Assembly: GCA_902592985.1 (NCBI GenBank)
Contig: CACJGR010000001.1
Coordinates: forward strand, 1 to 64,000
Length of the DNA stretch: 64,000 bases
Direction: 5' to 3'
DNA from: an uncultured Pelagibacteraceae bacterium
Lineage (GTDB): Bacteria > Pseudomonadota > Alphaproteobacteria > Pelagibacterales > Pelagibacteraceae
Below the pieces are notes generated by a model. It saw only the letters and a program-made list of their open reading frames with translations, made no database searches and was not told the DNA's origin. The position numbers and the translations under genes are program-made. This document shows positions 17,495 through 26,450 of the stretch, one piece after another; positions within the stretch are counted from its first letter, which is position 1, and each line of letters opens with the position of its first letter.

Positions 17495-18370
17495 ATGAAA
17501 AGATCAACAAAAGTTACTTCAATAATTATTATTTTCTTCTTAATCATAGCTAGTGTGATTATTGCACGTACCATGATAGGTATGCATTTTGAAAAAAAAT
17601 TTAGCAAAAGACCTCCTCCGGGACTTATTGTGACTACCGTTAAAAATCATAATTTTTCTCAAAAATTAGAATCTTTTGGAACTGCCCTACCAAGCAAAAC
17701 AAAATCTTTTCGACTTAAAAAATCAGATCTTTTAACTCCAATCAAATTTAATCAAAAAGTAAAAAAAGGAGATATAATTGCTAACTTAAAGACAGGAAAT
17801 ATCGTTGCTCCTTTCGATGGAGTTTTAGGGAAAAGAGGTTTGTCAGATGACGTACTGGTTTCTGAAAGTTCAATCATTTTAACATTAGACGATTCATCAA
17901 TTATCTTCTCAGATTTAAAAATTCCTGAAACCTACGCTGCTGTGATAAAAAAAAGTTTACCTATTGAAGCGACTTTTTCAGGATATGAAAATAAAAACTA
18001 TATAGGTGAGGTAGACTCAGTTTCTAGTCGTATAAATGCTGAAACTAGAAGCTTGCTAGTAAGAATAAAAATAACTAACAATAGCTCTGAACTTATACCT
18101 GGAGCTCTTTTAGAAGTAGCAATTAGATATAATGAAAAAAATTCTTTAGGTGTACCGGATACAGCTGTGTTATTAGAAGGAAATAAAAAATATGTCTATA
18201 AAGTTTTAGAAAATAATACCATTGAAAAAATTGAAATAGAAACTGGTATAAGAAATAAAGGAAATTTAGAAGTAGTTTCAGGATTACAAAAAAATGATAA
18301 AATCGTAGCAGAAGGTTTAGGTAAAACTAATCCAGGAGAAAAAATAAAACCAATTATTAACGAAAACTAA
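17495..18370 (+). CDS. RND efflux periplasmic adaptor lacking the alpha-hairpin
   Basis: Membrane-fusion protein expected to dock the RND pump encoded next. 291 aa, short for the family (usually about 350-400). An N-terminal membrane anchor (about 7-30) is followed by a lipoyl half (FNQKVKKGDIIANL) that joins directly to the second lipoyl half (GNIVAPFDGVLGKRG), with no coiled-coil hairpin between them. Beta-barrel and membrane-proximal domains follow (VNSRINAETRSL-like region, then GLQKNDKIVAEG). Without the hairpin, contact with a TolC-type channel should differ. It lies 6 nt before the pump gene, and no outer-membrane factor is adjacent. Confidence 0.85.
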   Translation: MKRSTKVTSIIIIFFLIIASVIIARTMIGMHFEKKFSKRPPPGLIVTTVKNHNFSQKLESFGTALPSKTKSFRLKKSDLLTPIKFNQKVKKGDIIANLKTGNIVAPFDGVLGKRGLSDDVLVSESSIILTLDDSSIIFSDLKIPETYAAVIKKSLPIEATFSGYENKNYIGEVDSVSSRINAETRSLLVRIKITNNSSELIPGALLEVAIRYNEKNSLGVPDTAVLLEGNKKYVYKVLENNTIEKIEIETGIRNKGNLEVVSGLQKNDKIVAEGLGKTNPGEKIKPIINEN

Positions 18371-18376
18371 TAAATT

Positions 18377-21300
18377 ATGTTTATTACTGATCTTAGTATT
18401 AAAAGGCCAGTCGTATCAGCTGTTTTTTCTTTGATATTAATCGTATTTGGTTTATTTGTTTTTTGGAAATTACCTGTAAGAGAATTACCTTCAGGTCTTC
18501 AGCCTCCTGTAGTTCAAATTCAAGTAGATTATCAATCTGCATCTGCTCCAATTATTGATCAAGAAATTACTCAAATAATTGAAGATGTGATCGGAGGAGC
18601 GGAAGGGGTTAAAAATATCGATTCAATATCAGAAAATGGAAGAAGTACTATTAAAATAGAATTTGATACATCGATTGATTTAGATTCGGCTGCAAATGAC
18701 ATTAGAGAAAGAGTGGCAAGAATTGTTGATAATTTACCAGAAGAATCTGATGCCCCACAAATTTTAAAACAAGCTGCCGGCTTTACAACTACAATGTGGC
18801 TTTCTTTATCCTCCTCAACTTGGAGTGATCTTGAACTTGGAGATTACGCAAGAAGATATTTGGTTGATAGTTTTTCTAGCGTTAAAAATGTTGGTAGAAT
18901 TTTAGTTGGTGGATTAAGAGAATTAAGCATAAGAGTTTGGATAGATCCCATAAAATTAGCTGCAAACGATTTAACTATTCAAGAAGTTGAACTAGCTTTA
19001 AGAAATGAAAATGTTAGTTTGCCTGCAGGAACCTTAGAAGCAGAAAATATTGATTTAACTATTAATTTAGATAAATCTTATAAAGACATAAAATCGTTAA
19101 AAAGTTTACCAATTAAAAAAACTAAAGATAGTGTAGTTAGATTAGAAGATATTGCAAAAATTGAGTTTGGTCCTGTATCTGAAAAAACATTATTTAAAGC
19201 TCAAAGTAAAGATGCTTTAAATTTAAAAACAGTAGGATTAGGAATTTATGCTCGTAGTGGTGCTTCTACAGTTGAACTATCAAAAGAAATTAAGAAAAAA
19301 ATTATAGAAGTTAGAAAAACTTTGCCAAATGGGCTTGATTTAGAGGCTTCGTGGGATCGAGCTACTTATATAAATGAGGCTATTTTTGAAGTTTATAAGA
19401 CACTTCTTATTGCATTTATTCTAGTCGTTGCAATCATTTATTTATTTCTTGGAAATTTAAAAGCTGTAATTGTTCCTGCGGTAGCACTTCCTGTAAGTTT
19501 AATTGCATCTTTTTTAGGAATTTATTTATTTGGATTATCAATCAATATATTTGTTTTACTAAGTTTTATTTTGGCAATTGGTATAATTACTGATGACTCT
19601 GTAATAATGACCGATGCAATATACAGAAGAATAGAAAATGGTGAAACTCCGTTGGTAGCTGCATACAAAGGTTCTAGACAAATTACATTTGCTATCATTG
19701 CAACAACTTTAATTTTAATTGCTGTTTTTTTACCACTAATTTTTATAGAAGGTATTTCTGGCACTTTATTTAGAGAAACAGCAATAACACTGTCTTTTGC
19801 AATTATTGTATCTTCTTTTGTTGCTTTAACTCTTTCTCCAATGCTAGGCAGTAAATTTTTAAGTAAAAAATTAAAAAAAAATATAATAGTTTTTAAATTT
19901 GAAAAAATATTTAATTCATTTTCAAATTTTTATGCTGAAACACTTAGTTATTGGATTAATAAAAAAAAGACTATAACTTTATTTATTTTATTTGTTATTA
20001 TCGGCTCAAGTTTGCTTTATAATTTTGCTAGTAAAGAATTATTGCCTAAAGAAGACAGAGGTGTTTATTTAGTATTGGGATTTACTGACGAAGGTAGTTC
20101 TTTTGAATATACTAAAAAAAGAGCAGAAGATGTTGAAAAAAGGTTAATACCTTTACTTAAAAATCCTAAAGAATCTTATCAAAAAATTATAATGAGAGTG
20201 CCTGGTTTTGGACGTTCTAGTAAATCATATAATAGTTTTATAATTATAGCTCTTCTTGATGAATGGAAAAATAGAAAACAAGATGCTAAAACAATAATGA
20301 GACAAGCAATTGGTAAAATAGTAACTGTTCCTCAAACGATAGCTTTTCCAATATCACCTCAATCCATAAGAGTTTCAAATTATAATAAACCTGTTCAAAT
20401 GGTAATTTTGGGCAAGACTTATGAAGAATTAGAAAAAATCCAAAATGAAATTATAGAAAAATTAAGAAAAAATAAAAATTTGTTTCAAATAGAGTCAGAT
20501 TATTCTAGAGATAAACCTGAAATTAAACTTCTAATTAACAAAAAAAAAACAAATGATCTAGGTGTTTCGGCACAATCAATAGGTAAAACTATTGAAACTC
20601 TTTATGGAGGAAAAACTGTAACAAAATTTAATAAACTAGGTAAAGAATATCCAATAATTTTACAACAATATATTTCTGATCGAAAAGACAGCGAAAGTTT
20701 AAACAAAATATATGTAAGATCTGAAATAACAGGAAAATTAATTTCTTTAGCAAATTTAGTAGAATTTAAAGAAGAAGGATCAGCAAAAATCCTATCAAGA
20801 TATAATAGACAAAGAGCTGTAACAATATCAGCAACTTTGGCTGAAAGTTATACTTTAAGTGAAGCCATAACTTTTCTTGAAGAAACAATTAAAGAAAATG
20901 CTCCCCAAGTACAGCTTGCTTGGAAAGGCAAATCTGAAGAGTTAAAAGAAACAAGTAATGAATTATTTATAATCTTTGCTTTAGCTTTACTTACAGCCTA
21001 TTTAGTAATGGCCGCAACATTTAATTCATTTATCCATCCATTTATAATTATTTTAACTGTTCCTCTTGCTGTGTTTGGCGGAATAGTCTTTATTCTGTTA
21101 TTAAATAGCTCTATTAATATTTTTTCACAAGTTGCATTAATTATACTTATAGGAATATCAACAAAAAATAGTATCCTTATTGTTGATTGGGCCAATCAAC
21201 TAAGAGCCGAAGGGAAAAACCTAGTAGATTCAGTAAAAGAAGCTTGTAGCTTAAGGTTTAGAGCTATTGTAATGACATCTTTGAGCACAATGATTGCAAT

Positions 21301-21499
21301 GATTCCCCTTGTGATAGGCAATATTGGGCCTGGAGCAGGCGAAGGCTCTAGGCTTGCTGTTGGATCAACAATATTAGGTGGAATGTTGATTTCAACTTTT
21401 TTTACTTTATACGTTACACCAACAATGTACCTAGCTTTAGCTAAAAATACAAAAAGAATAAATGCGATTGATATAGAACTCAAAAAACAGTTGCGTTAA
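18377..21499 (+). CDS. RND efflux pump permease (HAE1/AcrB-like)
   Basis: 1040 aa inner-membrane proton/drug antiporter. The start DLSIKRPVVSAVFSLILIVFG is typical of RND pumps. Two repeats, each with one N-terminal helix, a large periplasmic domain and a helix cluster, are visible. The proton-relay acidic pair lies in GIITDDSVI (about residue 407), and the second half has the GISTKNSILIVDWANQ and MTSLSTMIAMIPL motifs. The substrate cannot be inferred. The stop overlaps the convergent SLT gene stop by 4 nt. Confidence 0.93.
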   Translation: MFITDLSIKRPVVSAVFSLILIVFGLFVFWKLPVRELPSGLQPPVVQIQVDYQSASAPIIDQEITQIIEDVIGGAEGVKNIDSISENGRSTIKIEFDTSIDLDSAANDIRERVARIVDNLPEESDAPQILKQAAGFTTTMWLSLSSSTWSDLELGDYARRYLVDSFSSVKNVGRILVGGLRELSIRVWIDPIKLAANDLTIQEVELALRNENVSLPAGTLEAENIDLTINLDKSYKDIKSLKSLPIKKTKDSVVRLEDIAKIEFGPVSEKTLFKAQSKDALNLKTVGLGIYARSGASTVELSKEIKKKIIEVRKTLPNGLDLEASWDRATYINEAIFEVYKTLLIAFILVVAIIYLFLGNLKAVIVPAVALPVSLIASFLGIYLFGLSINIFVLLSFILAIGIITDDSVIMTDAIYRRIENGETPLVAAYKGSRQITFAIIATTLILIAVFLPLIFIEGISGTLFRETAITLSFAIIVSSFVALTLSPMLGSKFLSKKLKKNIIVFKFEKIFNSFSNFYAETLSYWINKKKTITLFILFVIIGSSLLYNFASKELLPKEDRGVYLVLGFTDEGSSFEYTKKRAEDVEKRLIPLLKNPKESYQKIIMRVPGFGRSSKSYNSFIIIALLDEWKNRKQDAKTIMRQAIGKIVTVPQTIAFPISPQSIRVSNYNKPVQMVILGKTYEELEKIQNEIIEKLRKNKNLFQIESDYSRDKPEIKLLINKKKTNDLGVSAQSIGKTIETLYGGKTVTKFNKLGKEYPIILQQYISDRKDSESLNKIYVRSEITGKLISLANLVEFKEEGSAKILSRYNRQRAVTISATLAESYTLSEAITFLEETIKENAPQVQLAWKGKSEELKETSNELFIIFALALLTAYLVMAATFNSFIHPFIIILTVPLAVFGGIVFILLLNSSINIFSQVALIILIGISTKNSILIVDWANQLRAEGKNLVDSVKEACSLRFRAIVMTSLSTMIAMIPLVIGNIGPGAGEGSRLAVGSTILGGMLISTFFTLYVTPTMYLALAKNTKRINAIDIELKKQLR

Positions 21500-22104
21500 A
21501 AAATTATATATTTATTTTTATTAAGTTTTTTCTGACATTTTTTTAATTGCAGTCTATATTTGTCAGACTGTTGTTGAACTTTTTTAGCTAATAAAATTGC
21601 TTTTTGATTATTTTTATAATTTTTATAACTTTTCCAACCTAAATAATAATTTAAATATTGGCGATATGAATCGTTTAAAGAAATTTTATTAATTTTTTTA
21701 GTTTTATTTGTATACCATCCTATAAAATCTACACTATCTTTAAATCTAACTCTTGTAGCTAGAGGATTATTTGTTTCTTGCTTGTACTGCTTCCATGTTC
21801 CCTTTACAGCCTGAGAATAACCAAAAGAACTTGAAGGTCTTTTATAAGGTATTACCTTAAATATTTTTTGTCTTTCTGGTTTTGCTAACCAGTCGAAATC
21901 GGATTCCTTTTTAATTATTGCTAACTGTAAATAAATTGGGGTACCCCACTTCAGTTCAGTCTTTTTCGCATACTTATACCAAAGGTATCTTTCTGAAAAA
22001 ATTGAACAGCCATCTGCAGTATTTTTTGGAATTGAAGAACAGGCTGAAATTAAAAAAAAAAAAATTATTAGAAAACTACTTAAATTCAGACTTTGCTTTT
22101 TCAT
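21496..22104 (-). CDS. Lipoprotein with lytic transglycosylase (SLT)-like domain
   Basis: 202 aa from the chosen start at an internal Met (MKKQSLNL). It gives a clean lipoprotein signal with lipobox ISAC; the track's start at 22137 would add 11 charged residues before it. The SLT-like catalytic region reads IIKKESDFDW (candidate catalytic Glu) and SSFGYSQAVKGTWKQY, then a soluble-transglycosylase-like helical end. Probably outer-membrane anchored, trimming peptidoglycan. The start overlaps the DUF1476 gene by 29 nt. Confidence 0.8.
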   Translation of the reverse strand: MKKQSLNLSSFLIIFFFLISACSSIPKNTADGCSIFSERYLWYKYAKKTELKWGTPIYLQLAIIKKESDFDWLAKPERQKIFKVIPYKRPSSSFGYSQAVKGTWKQYKQETNNPLATRVRFKDSVDFIGWYTNKTKKINKISLNDSYRQYLNYYLGWKSYKNYKNNQKAILLAKKVQQQSDKYRLQLKKCQKKLNKNKYIIF

Positions 22105-22384
22105 TAAGCTCAACCATTTTTTTTCTAATTTCTTCATCTGAAATATTATGATCTGCCAAATCTGCCTTTAATTTTCTAAACAAATCCTCAGTCCCAGACT
22201 CTTCTAGATCTGCCTTGATTACAGATTGAATATATTCTTTTTCTTGATCAGAATTATATCCTAAAATTTGTGAAGCCCATTGACCAAGATATTTGTTTCT
22301 ACGGGCATCTACTTTGAATTTTATTTCTTCTGAATGTGCAAATTTTTTTTCAAAACTTTTTTCTCTTTCATCAAATTTACCCAT
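22076..22384 (-). CDS. DUF1476 protein (F1-ATPase inhibitor zeta-like)
   Basis: 102 aa, highly charged and helical. The family start is MGKFDEREKSFEKKFAHSEE, so the real start is the ATG at 22384, with a GGAG 4 nt upstream; the track's extra 25 hydrophobic residues are the shifted frame of the VanZ-like gene. In Paracoccus the zeta subunit of this family inhibits F1-ATPase; KVDARRNKYLGQWAS fits. It overlaps the VanZ-like gene by 8 nt and the SLT lipoprotein gene by 29 nt. Confidence 0.85.
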   Translation of the reverse strand: MGKFDEREKSFEKKFAHSEEIKFKVDARRNKYLGQWASQILGYNSDQEKEYIQSVIKADLEESGTEDLFRKLKADLADHNISDEEIRKKMVELNEKAKSEFK

Positions 22385-22757
22385 TTTTTCTCCAAATATT
22401 ATATATATAAAATAATAAGATTGATAACAAAACACCAAAGATATTACCAAACAAATCATTATATTGAAATGATCTGTTTGGTATCACTAAATGCAAAACT
22501 TCAAGAATTATAGAGCCTAATATTAAATAATTAAGAATAAGTAATTTTTTTGTTTTGTAATATGCGATTAAACCTAATAAGGACCAAGCTAAAAAAGCAT
22601 ATAAATGGTTTGAAGATAAAGAAAACAAATCTGAAGTTAATTGTGGTTGTTTGTATAATTCTCTATAAATAAGAAAACCCAAAATACTTCCTGGATAAAT
22701 GTATAAAATAATGAGAATTGTATTAAAAATGTGAAATAATATTTTTGTCTTTGGCAT
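22377..22757 (-). CDS. VanZ-like small membrane protein
   Basis: 126 aa with four hydrophobic helices (about 7-30, 50-64, 72-90, 102-120). The segment EVLHLVIPNRSFQYNDLFGNIFG matches the (E)-x-x-Q/H-x-x-x-P-x-R-x-x-x-x-x-D-x-x-x-N-x-x-G pattern of VanZ-like proteins. SNHLYAFLAWSLLG before it also fits. No function can be given; VanZ-type proteins are linked to envelope glycopeptide tolerance in Gram-positives only. Starts 26 nt from the divergent gpmA. Confidence 0.75.
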   Translation of the reverse strand: MPKTKILFHIFNTILIILYIYPGSILGFLIYRELYKQPQLTSDLFSLSSNHLYAFLAWSLLGLIAYYKTKKLLILNYLILGSIILEVLHLVIPNRSFQYNDLFGNIFGVLLSILLFYIYNIWRKNG

Positions 22758-22783
22758 AATTATCTTATATTTAAAATTTATAT

Positions 22784-23503
22784 ATGAGTCATTTAATATT
22801 AGTAAGACATGGTCAAAGTGAATGGAATCTAGAAAATAGATTTACCGGGTGGGTTGACGTAGATCTTGCGCCAAAAGGTAAACTAGAAGCAGTTAAGTCA
22901 GGAGAGCTCATAAAAGAGCAGAAACTTAAAATTAATTATTTTTTCTCATCCACGCAGCAAAGAGCAATAAAGACTCTTAAATTAATATTAAACACTTTAA
23001 GAATTAAAGACGTTCAAATAATTAAAAATTGGTGGCTTGCGGAAAGGATGTATGGCAATTTAACTTCATTAAACAAGGATGATCTAAAGAAAAAATTGGG
23101 TGAAAAAAAAGTTCACGAATTTCGTAGATCCTGGGATGTTCGCCCTGAACCTTTAAATAGAAATAGCCCTTATCATCCAATAAATATTGAAACCTATAAG
23201 AATGTGCCGCGAGAAAACATACCTGATACTGAATCCTTAAAAGATTGCTATGAAAGAGTCATGCCAAGCTTTAAAAACGAAGTTCTAAGCAAATTAAAAG
23301 ATAACACAAATATACTTATTTCTGCACATGGAAATTCCCTAAGAGCAATATGTAAATACTTATTTAATTTAGATGAAGATAAAATAACTGAACTAGAAAT
23401 TCCTACTGGAAATCCATTGATGATTAAATTTAATTCAAAAAATGAAATTACTAAATGTCATTATTTAGATCAAGAAAGAGCAAAAGATTTAATAGCTTTT
23501 TAA
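22784..23503 (+). CDS. gpmA: 2,3-Bisphosphoglycerate-dependent phosphoglycerate mutase
   Basis: Glycolytic/gluconeogenic interconversion of 3- and 2-phosphoglycerate. 239 aa. The phosphohistidine motif LVRHGQSEWN is at residues 6-15, followed by the NRFTGWVDV substrate segment, WWLAERMYG with its catalytic Glu, and the second His in SAHGNSLRA. This is the cofactor-dependent dimer/tetramer type, not GpmI. The 3' end overlaps the convergent nucleotidyltransferase gene by 15 nt. Confidence 0.94.
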   Translation: MSHLILVRHGQSEWNLENRFTGWVDVDLAPKGKLEAVKSGELIKEQKLKINYFFSSTQQRAIKTLKLILNTLRIKDVQIIKNWWLAERMYGNLTSLNKDDLKKKLGEKKVHEFRRSWDVRPEPLNRNSPYHPINIETYKNVPRENIPDTESLKDCYERVMPSFKNEVLSKLKDNTNILISAHGNSLRAICKYLFNLDEDKITELEIPTGNPLMIKFNSKNEITKCHYLDQERAKDLIAF

Positions 23504-24184
23504 CAATTTATTATAGATTTCTAAATCTGTAACATGATAAAATTTGTTTGTACTCTGAAAACCAAATAAGTTATTTTTTACGACTAGCTCATTCCATATT
23601 TCATTAATTGAAAATACTTTTTTATTAATATTGTTTAATAAGTCTTTATTTAAAATTTGGCACCCAGTATAAATGTATTGATTTTTTTCCCCTTTGCTAA
23701 GTAAATTTTTTTCTAAATTAAAATCTCCCTTAAGTTTTTTATCAAAGCTTAATTCTTTATTTACAACCATTAAAATATTTTTAATTTTTTTTAAAAAATA
23801 AAAATTTTCCATTTCTTTAATGGAGTTCAAATAATCAACACTCCATAACGTGTCTGAATTAAAAACTAGAAAATTTTCTTCATTTGATGAATTGACCATA
23901 TTAAAGATTCCCCCGCCGGTGTCTAAAATTTCATTTCCATCTTCAATTATTTCAATTTTTACATTAAAATTTTTTTCCTCAATGAAGGTTTTTATCTGAT
24001 CTTTTAAATAAAAAGTATTTAATTTAATATCTTTAATGTCTAAGTTTTTAATTAAATTTATTGTATTTTCCAACAACGTTAAATCATTCAGTTTTAAAAG
24101 CGGTTTAGGCTCCTTTAAAGTCAACGGATTGAGTCTATTTCCATAACCAGCACATAGTACTAATGCTGTTTTAATTTTAAACAT
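23489..24184 (-). CDS. Sugar-phosphate nucleotidyltransferase (MurU-like)
   Basis: 231 aa with one GT-A-like NTP_transferase domain. The signature CAGYGNRLNPLTLKEPKPLL (residues 11-30) holds the nucleotide-binding and Lys residues; FNSDTLW marks the metal-binding Asp. It most resembles alphaproteobacterial MurU-type (MurNAc-1-P uridylyltransferase) or mannose-1-P guanylyltransferase proteins; the partner kinase AmgK is not adjacent. It overlaps sbcB by 8 nt, which suggests co-transcription without an obvious functional link. Confidence 0.78.
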   Translation of the reverse strand: MFKIKTALVLCAGYGNRLNPLTLKEPKPLLKLNDLTLLENTINLIKNLDIKDIKLNTFYLKDQIKTFIEEKNFNVKIEIIEDGNEILDTGGGIFNMVNSSNEENFLVFNSDTLWSVDYLNSIKEMENFYFLKKIKNILMVVNKELSFDKKLKGDFNLEKNLLSKGEKNQYIYTGCQILNKDLLNNINKKVFSINEIWNELVVKNNLFGFQSTNKFYHVTDLEIYNKLLKSY

Positions 24185-25619
24185 TTTCGTATTTTTTTTG
24201 TACTAACATTATATATTCATTAAGTTTGTCCAAGAATTTTAGTTTTTCTTCATCATTTTCATTAGAATATTTATCTCTTAAAGTATCAATTTCTGTAAAA
24301 CATGTTGAAACAGTCCACCATTTTTCTCGCTTTTCACTTAAAATTCTTCTTGCTATCCCTTGTTTAATTTTTTTAAGCATATCTGAGGGTAATACTTCAG
24401 GTGCCTCTTGATAAATTATTTTTTTTCCAAAACCTACCAGTCTCTTATCATCAAACTTATCAAGTAAATTCAGTTTTTCTTTCCAAGAAGCCGCATGCCA
24501 ATCAGGAAAAAGAGCAGTGTCTTTGTTTGATGTAAATTTAGTATAAATACTTTCCTCAGCATAAATGTCTTCTTGAGATTTTGATTGCTCTTTTTCTTCG
24601 GCTATCTCTCTTAATGCTGTTAGAATATTTTGAGAAAACCTTTCATTATCTCTCACTAATTGAGCTCTTTGCTTTATTAAGTTTGGATCCATTGCATTAT
24701 ATGGTTCCGACTTTATACCATATTCAGCGCCAAGGATTATAGGAGCTTTGTTAGATCTAATTGTTCTTAAAAATTTAGGTGTTTTTTTCATCTCCACTTT
24801 TAATTCATTGATTGACATTTTTAACAAAGGTTTAACATCAACTCTAATATCTACTGCCTGACCCCACTTATAAATAGGATGGATACAGTGTTTTGGATGT
24901 AATGGTGCACATAAATATAATCGAGATTTTCCATAAAAATATTCATTTAAAGTTATAATACTTTCTTTTTGAAAGATTGTTTCGGTATCTGTTTTGCTAG
25001 CTGTTCTTAAAAACATATCCCATGTATTTGGCTGTTTTCTTTTTATTAATTTAAGTATTTTCATTGTTAATGTTGCATCAAAGAAGGCGGAGTGAGCATC
25101 ACTAGAATCAAATCCATTCATACGACTTAACGATTCAAGTTTGAAAACTGGGTTATTTTTCTCATTAATTTCTGTTTCTAATACATTTGGATCTACAGCA
25201 TAAGCACCTCTTGCGATATTAATACCATCATGTCTTTTATTAGGGGACGAGTTTGTAATATAAGGATATCTAATTCCCTTAAAAAACTCTTTTCTGAGCA
25301 TTTCATCATCAAAGCCTATATTAGACCAGCCTAAAAAAATTGTAGGTCCCCATTTCTTTCCCCATAAAGTAAAGATTCGTTCTATCTCGCCAAGCATTTG
25401 ATAATGACTTAAATTAACTTTAGTTAACTGATCAATGCTTGTCTTGTTAACAATTAAAGCCATTGCTTGAGGAATCTCACCTTCAGGCAATCTACATCTT
25501 AAATTAAACCTGTCTTTTTCTTTAAAATTTTCATCAACTAATATGCCTCCAATTTCAATAATACTTCCAAAATCTGTAATCGCACTTGATGATTCAATGT
25601 CCCAAATAGCTAAATTCAT
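24177..25619 (-). CDS. sbcB: Exodeoxyribonuclease I
   Basis: 3'-5' single-strand DNA exonuclease for mismatch repair and recombination clean-up. 480 aa, normal size. The N-terminal DEDDh exonuclease domain starts AIWDIESSS (Exo I metal-binding Asp/Glu) and includes LGWSNIGFDDEMLRKEFF (Exo II) and the HSAFFDATLT Exo III His/Asp. The SH3-like and helical C-terminal parts follow. A 131-nt gap upstream holds a long inverted repeat and presumably its promoter. Confidence 0.92.
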   Translation of the reverse strand: MNLAIWDIESSSAITDFGSIIEIGGILVDENFKEKDRFNLRCRLPEGEIPQAMALIVNKTSIDQLTKVNLSHYQMLGEIERIFTLWGKKWGPTIFLGWSNIGFDDEMLRKEFFKGIRYPYITNSSPNKRHDGINIARGAYAVDPNVLETEINEKNNPVFKLESLSRMNGFDSSDAHSAFFDATLTMKILKLIKRKQPNTWDMFLRTASKTDTETIFQKESIITLNEYFYGKSRLYLCAPLHPKHCIHPIYKWGQAVDIRVDVKPLLKMSINELKVEMKKTPKFLRTIRSNKAPIILGAEYGIKSEPYNAMDPNLIKQRAQLVRDNERFSQNILTALREIAEEKEQSKSQEDIYAEESIYTKFTSNKDTALFPDWHAASWKEKLNLLDKFDDKRLVGFGKKIIYQEAPEVLPSDMLKKIKQGIARRILSEKREKWWTVSTCFTEIDTLRDKYSNENDEEKLKFLDKLNEYIMLVQKKYENV

Positions 25620-25639
25620 ATGTTTAAAAAACTTTTCTA

Positions 25640-25710
25640 AAGCTATGTTTTGATGGATGTTTAGATTATTTTTTCAAGAACTAAACCATTTGCATCTAAA
25701 CGAGTAGCTT
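25640..25710. repeat. Long imperfect inverted repeat upstream of sbcB
   Basis: GTTTAGAT (25659-25666) pairs perfectly with ATCTAAAC (25694-25701), and outside it AAGCTA (25640-25645) pairs with TAGCTT (25705-25710). The two helices could stack into one extended stem-loop in the sbcB leader or form an operator. The rest of the 131-nt gap (25620-25750) shows nothing recognisable. Confidence 0.45.
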
Positions 25711-25750
25711 CTAGTTAGTAATATCTCTTGTATGTACTGATAATTAAAAG

Positions 25751-26437
25751 TCAAGATAAATTATTCATTTCATTAAATTTCTTTAATCTTCCTAGAAATA
25801 AATTCTGATACATAAGTAATTCTGGTCCTTCAATTTTAAAATCTTGAAATAAATTATCTACAGTACATAGTAAAATTACTCCTAAAGTAATATTGGTTTT
25901 ATAAACAACATTGTGTGCCAAAGTATAAGCGCCTAATTGAAGAAAATAATCTTGTATATAATCAACTTTTTTCGGTTTATTGGCTTGTTTAAAATCTATA
26001 ATTGTCTCTTGACCTTGATAGATACCAATGAGATCTGCTGTTCCAGCATATTTTTCTGGATAATATAATGTAGTTTCCATTCCATATATTTCTTCTAACT
26101 TACCCTTAATTCCTTTGTTTATTATTTCTTTTGCCATATTTTTATATTGTTCATTGCTCTCAAAAAAACTTTCATTAATTCTGCTTCTTAAAAAATCTTC
26201 AATATAAGAATGCATTGATGTGCCTCTGCTAGAAGCCTCATTTTTAATTTTATTAGCTTGTTTGTGTCCTACTCTTTTCTTCCAATTTTCGAGAGATGCT
26301 TTATCTTCTTCTGATTTAGTAGCTTGCAAGATAGAAGTAACACTTGGTAGTTTTTGATTACCAAACAAGTATTTCCTAAAACCATTTTCAAAAGTTCTTG
26401 ACGACTTTGGATAATTAAATTTATTATTCCATTTCAT
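25751..26437 (-). CDS. PD-(D/E)XK exonuclease, MGME1-like
   Basis: 228 aa. The nuclease core is visible: a Glu in MHSYIEDF, AGTADLIGIY (motif II Asp) and ETIIDFKQANK (motif III, D-x-K), then YFLQLGAYTLAH (RecB motif with Gln and Tyr). The N-terminal LPSVTSILQATKSEEDKASL and the whole spacing resemble mitochondrial genome maintenance exonuclease 1 and a set of phage nucleases. Probable role is single-strand DNA exonuclease in replication or repair. It lies 13 nt downstream of rmuC, a recombination gene. It could also be a phage-derived exonuclease. Confidence 0.75.
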   Translation of the reverse strand: MKWNNKFNYPKSSRTFENGFRKYLFGNQKLPSVTSILQATKSEEDKASLENWKKRVGHKQANKIKNEASSRGTSMHSYIEDFLRSRINESFFESNEQYKNMAKEIINKGIKGKLEEIYGMETTLYYPEKYAGTADLIGIYQGQETIIDFKQANKPKKVDYIQDYFLQLGAYTLAHNVVYKTNITLGVILLCTVDNLFQDFKIEGPELLMYQNLFLGRLKKFNEMNNLS

Positions 26438-26450
26438 CCTATTGATTTTA

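Noticed and set aside
22385-22459. 25 extra N-terminal residues of the DUF1476 protein
   Set aside because: They are the out-of-frame reading of the VanZ-like gene; DUF1476 starts at MGKFDER with a good RBS.
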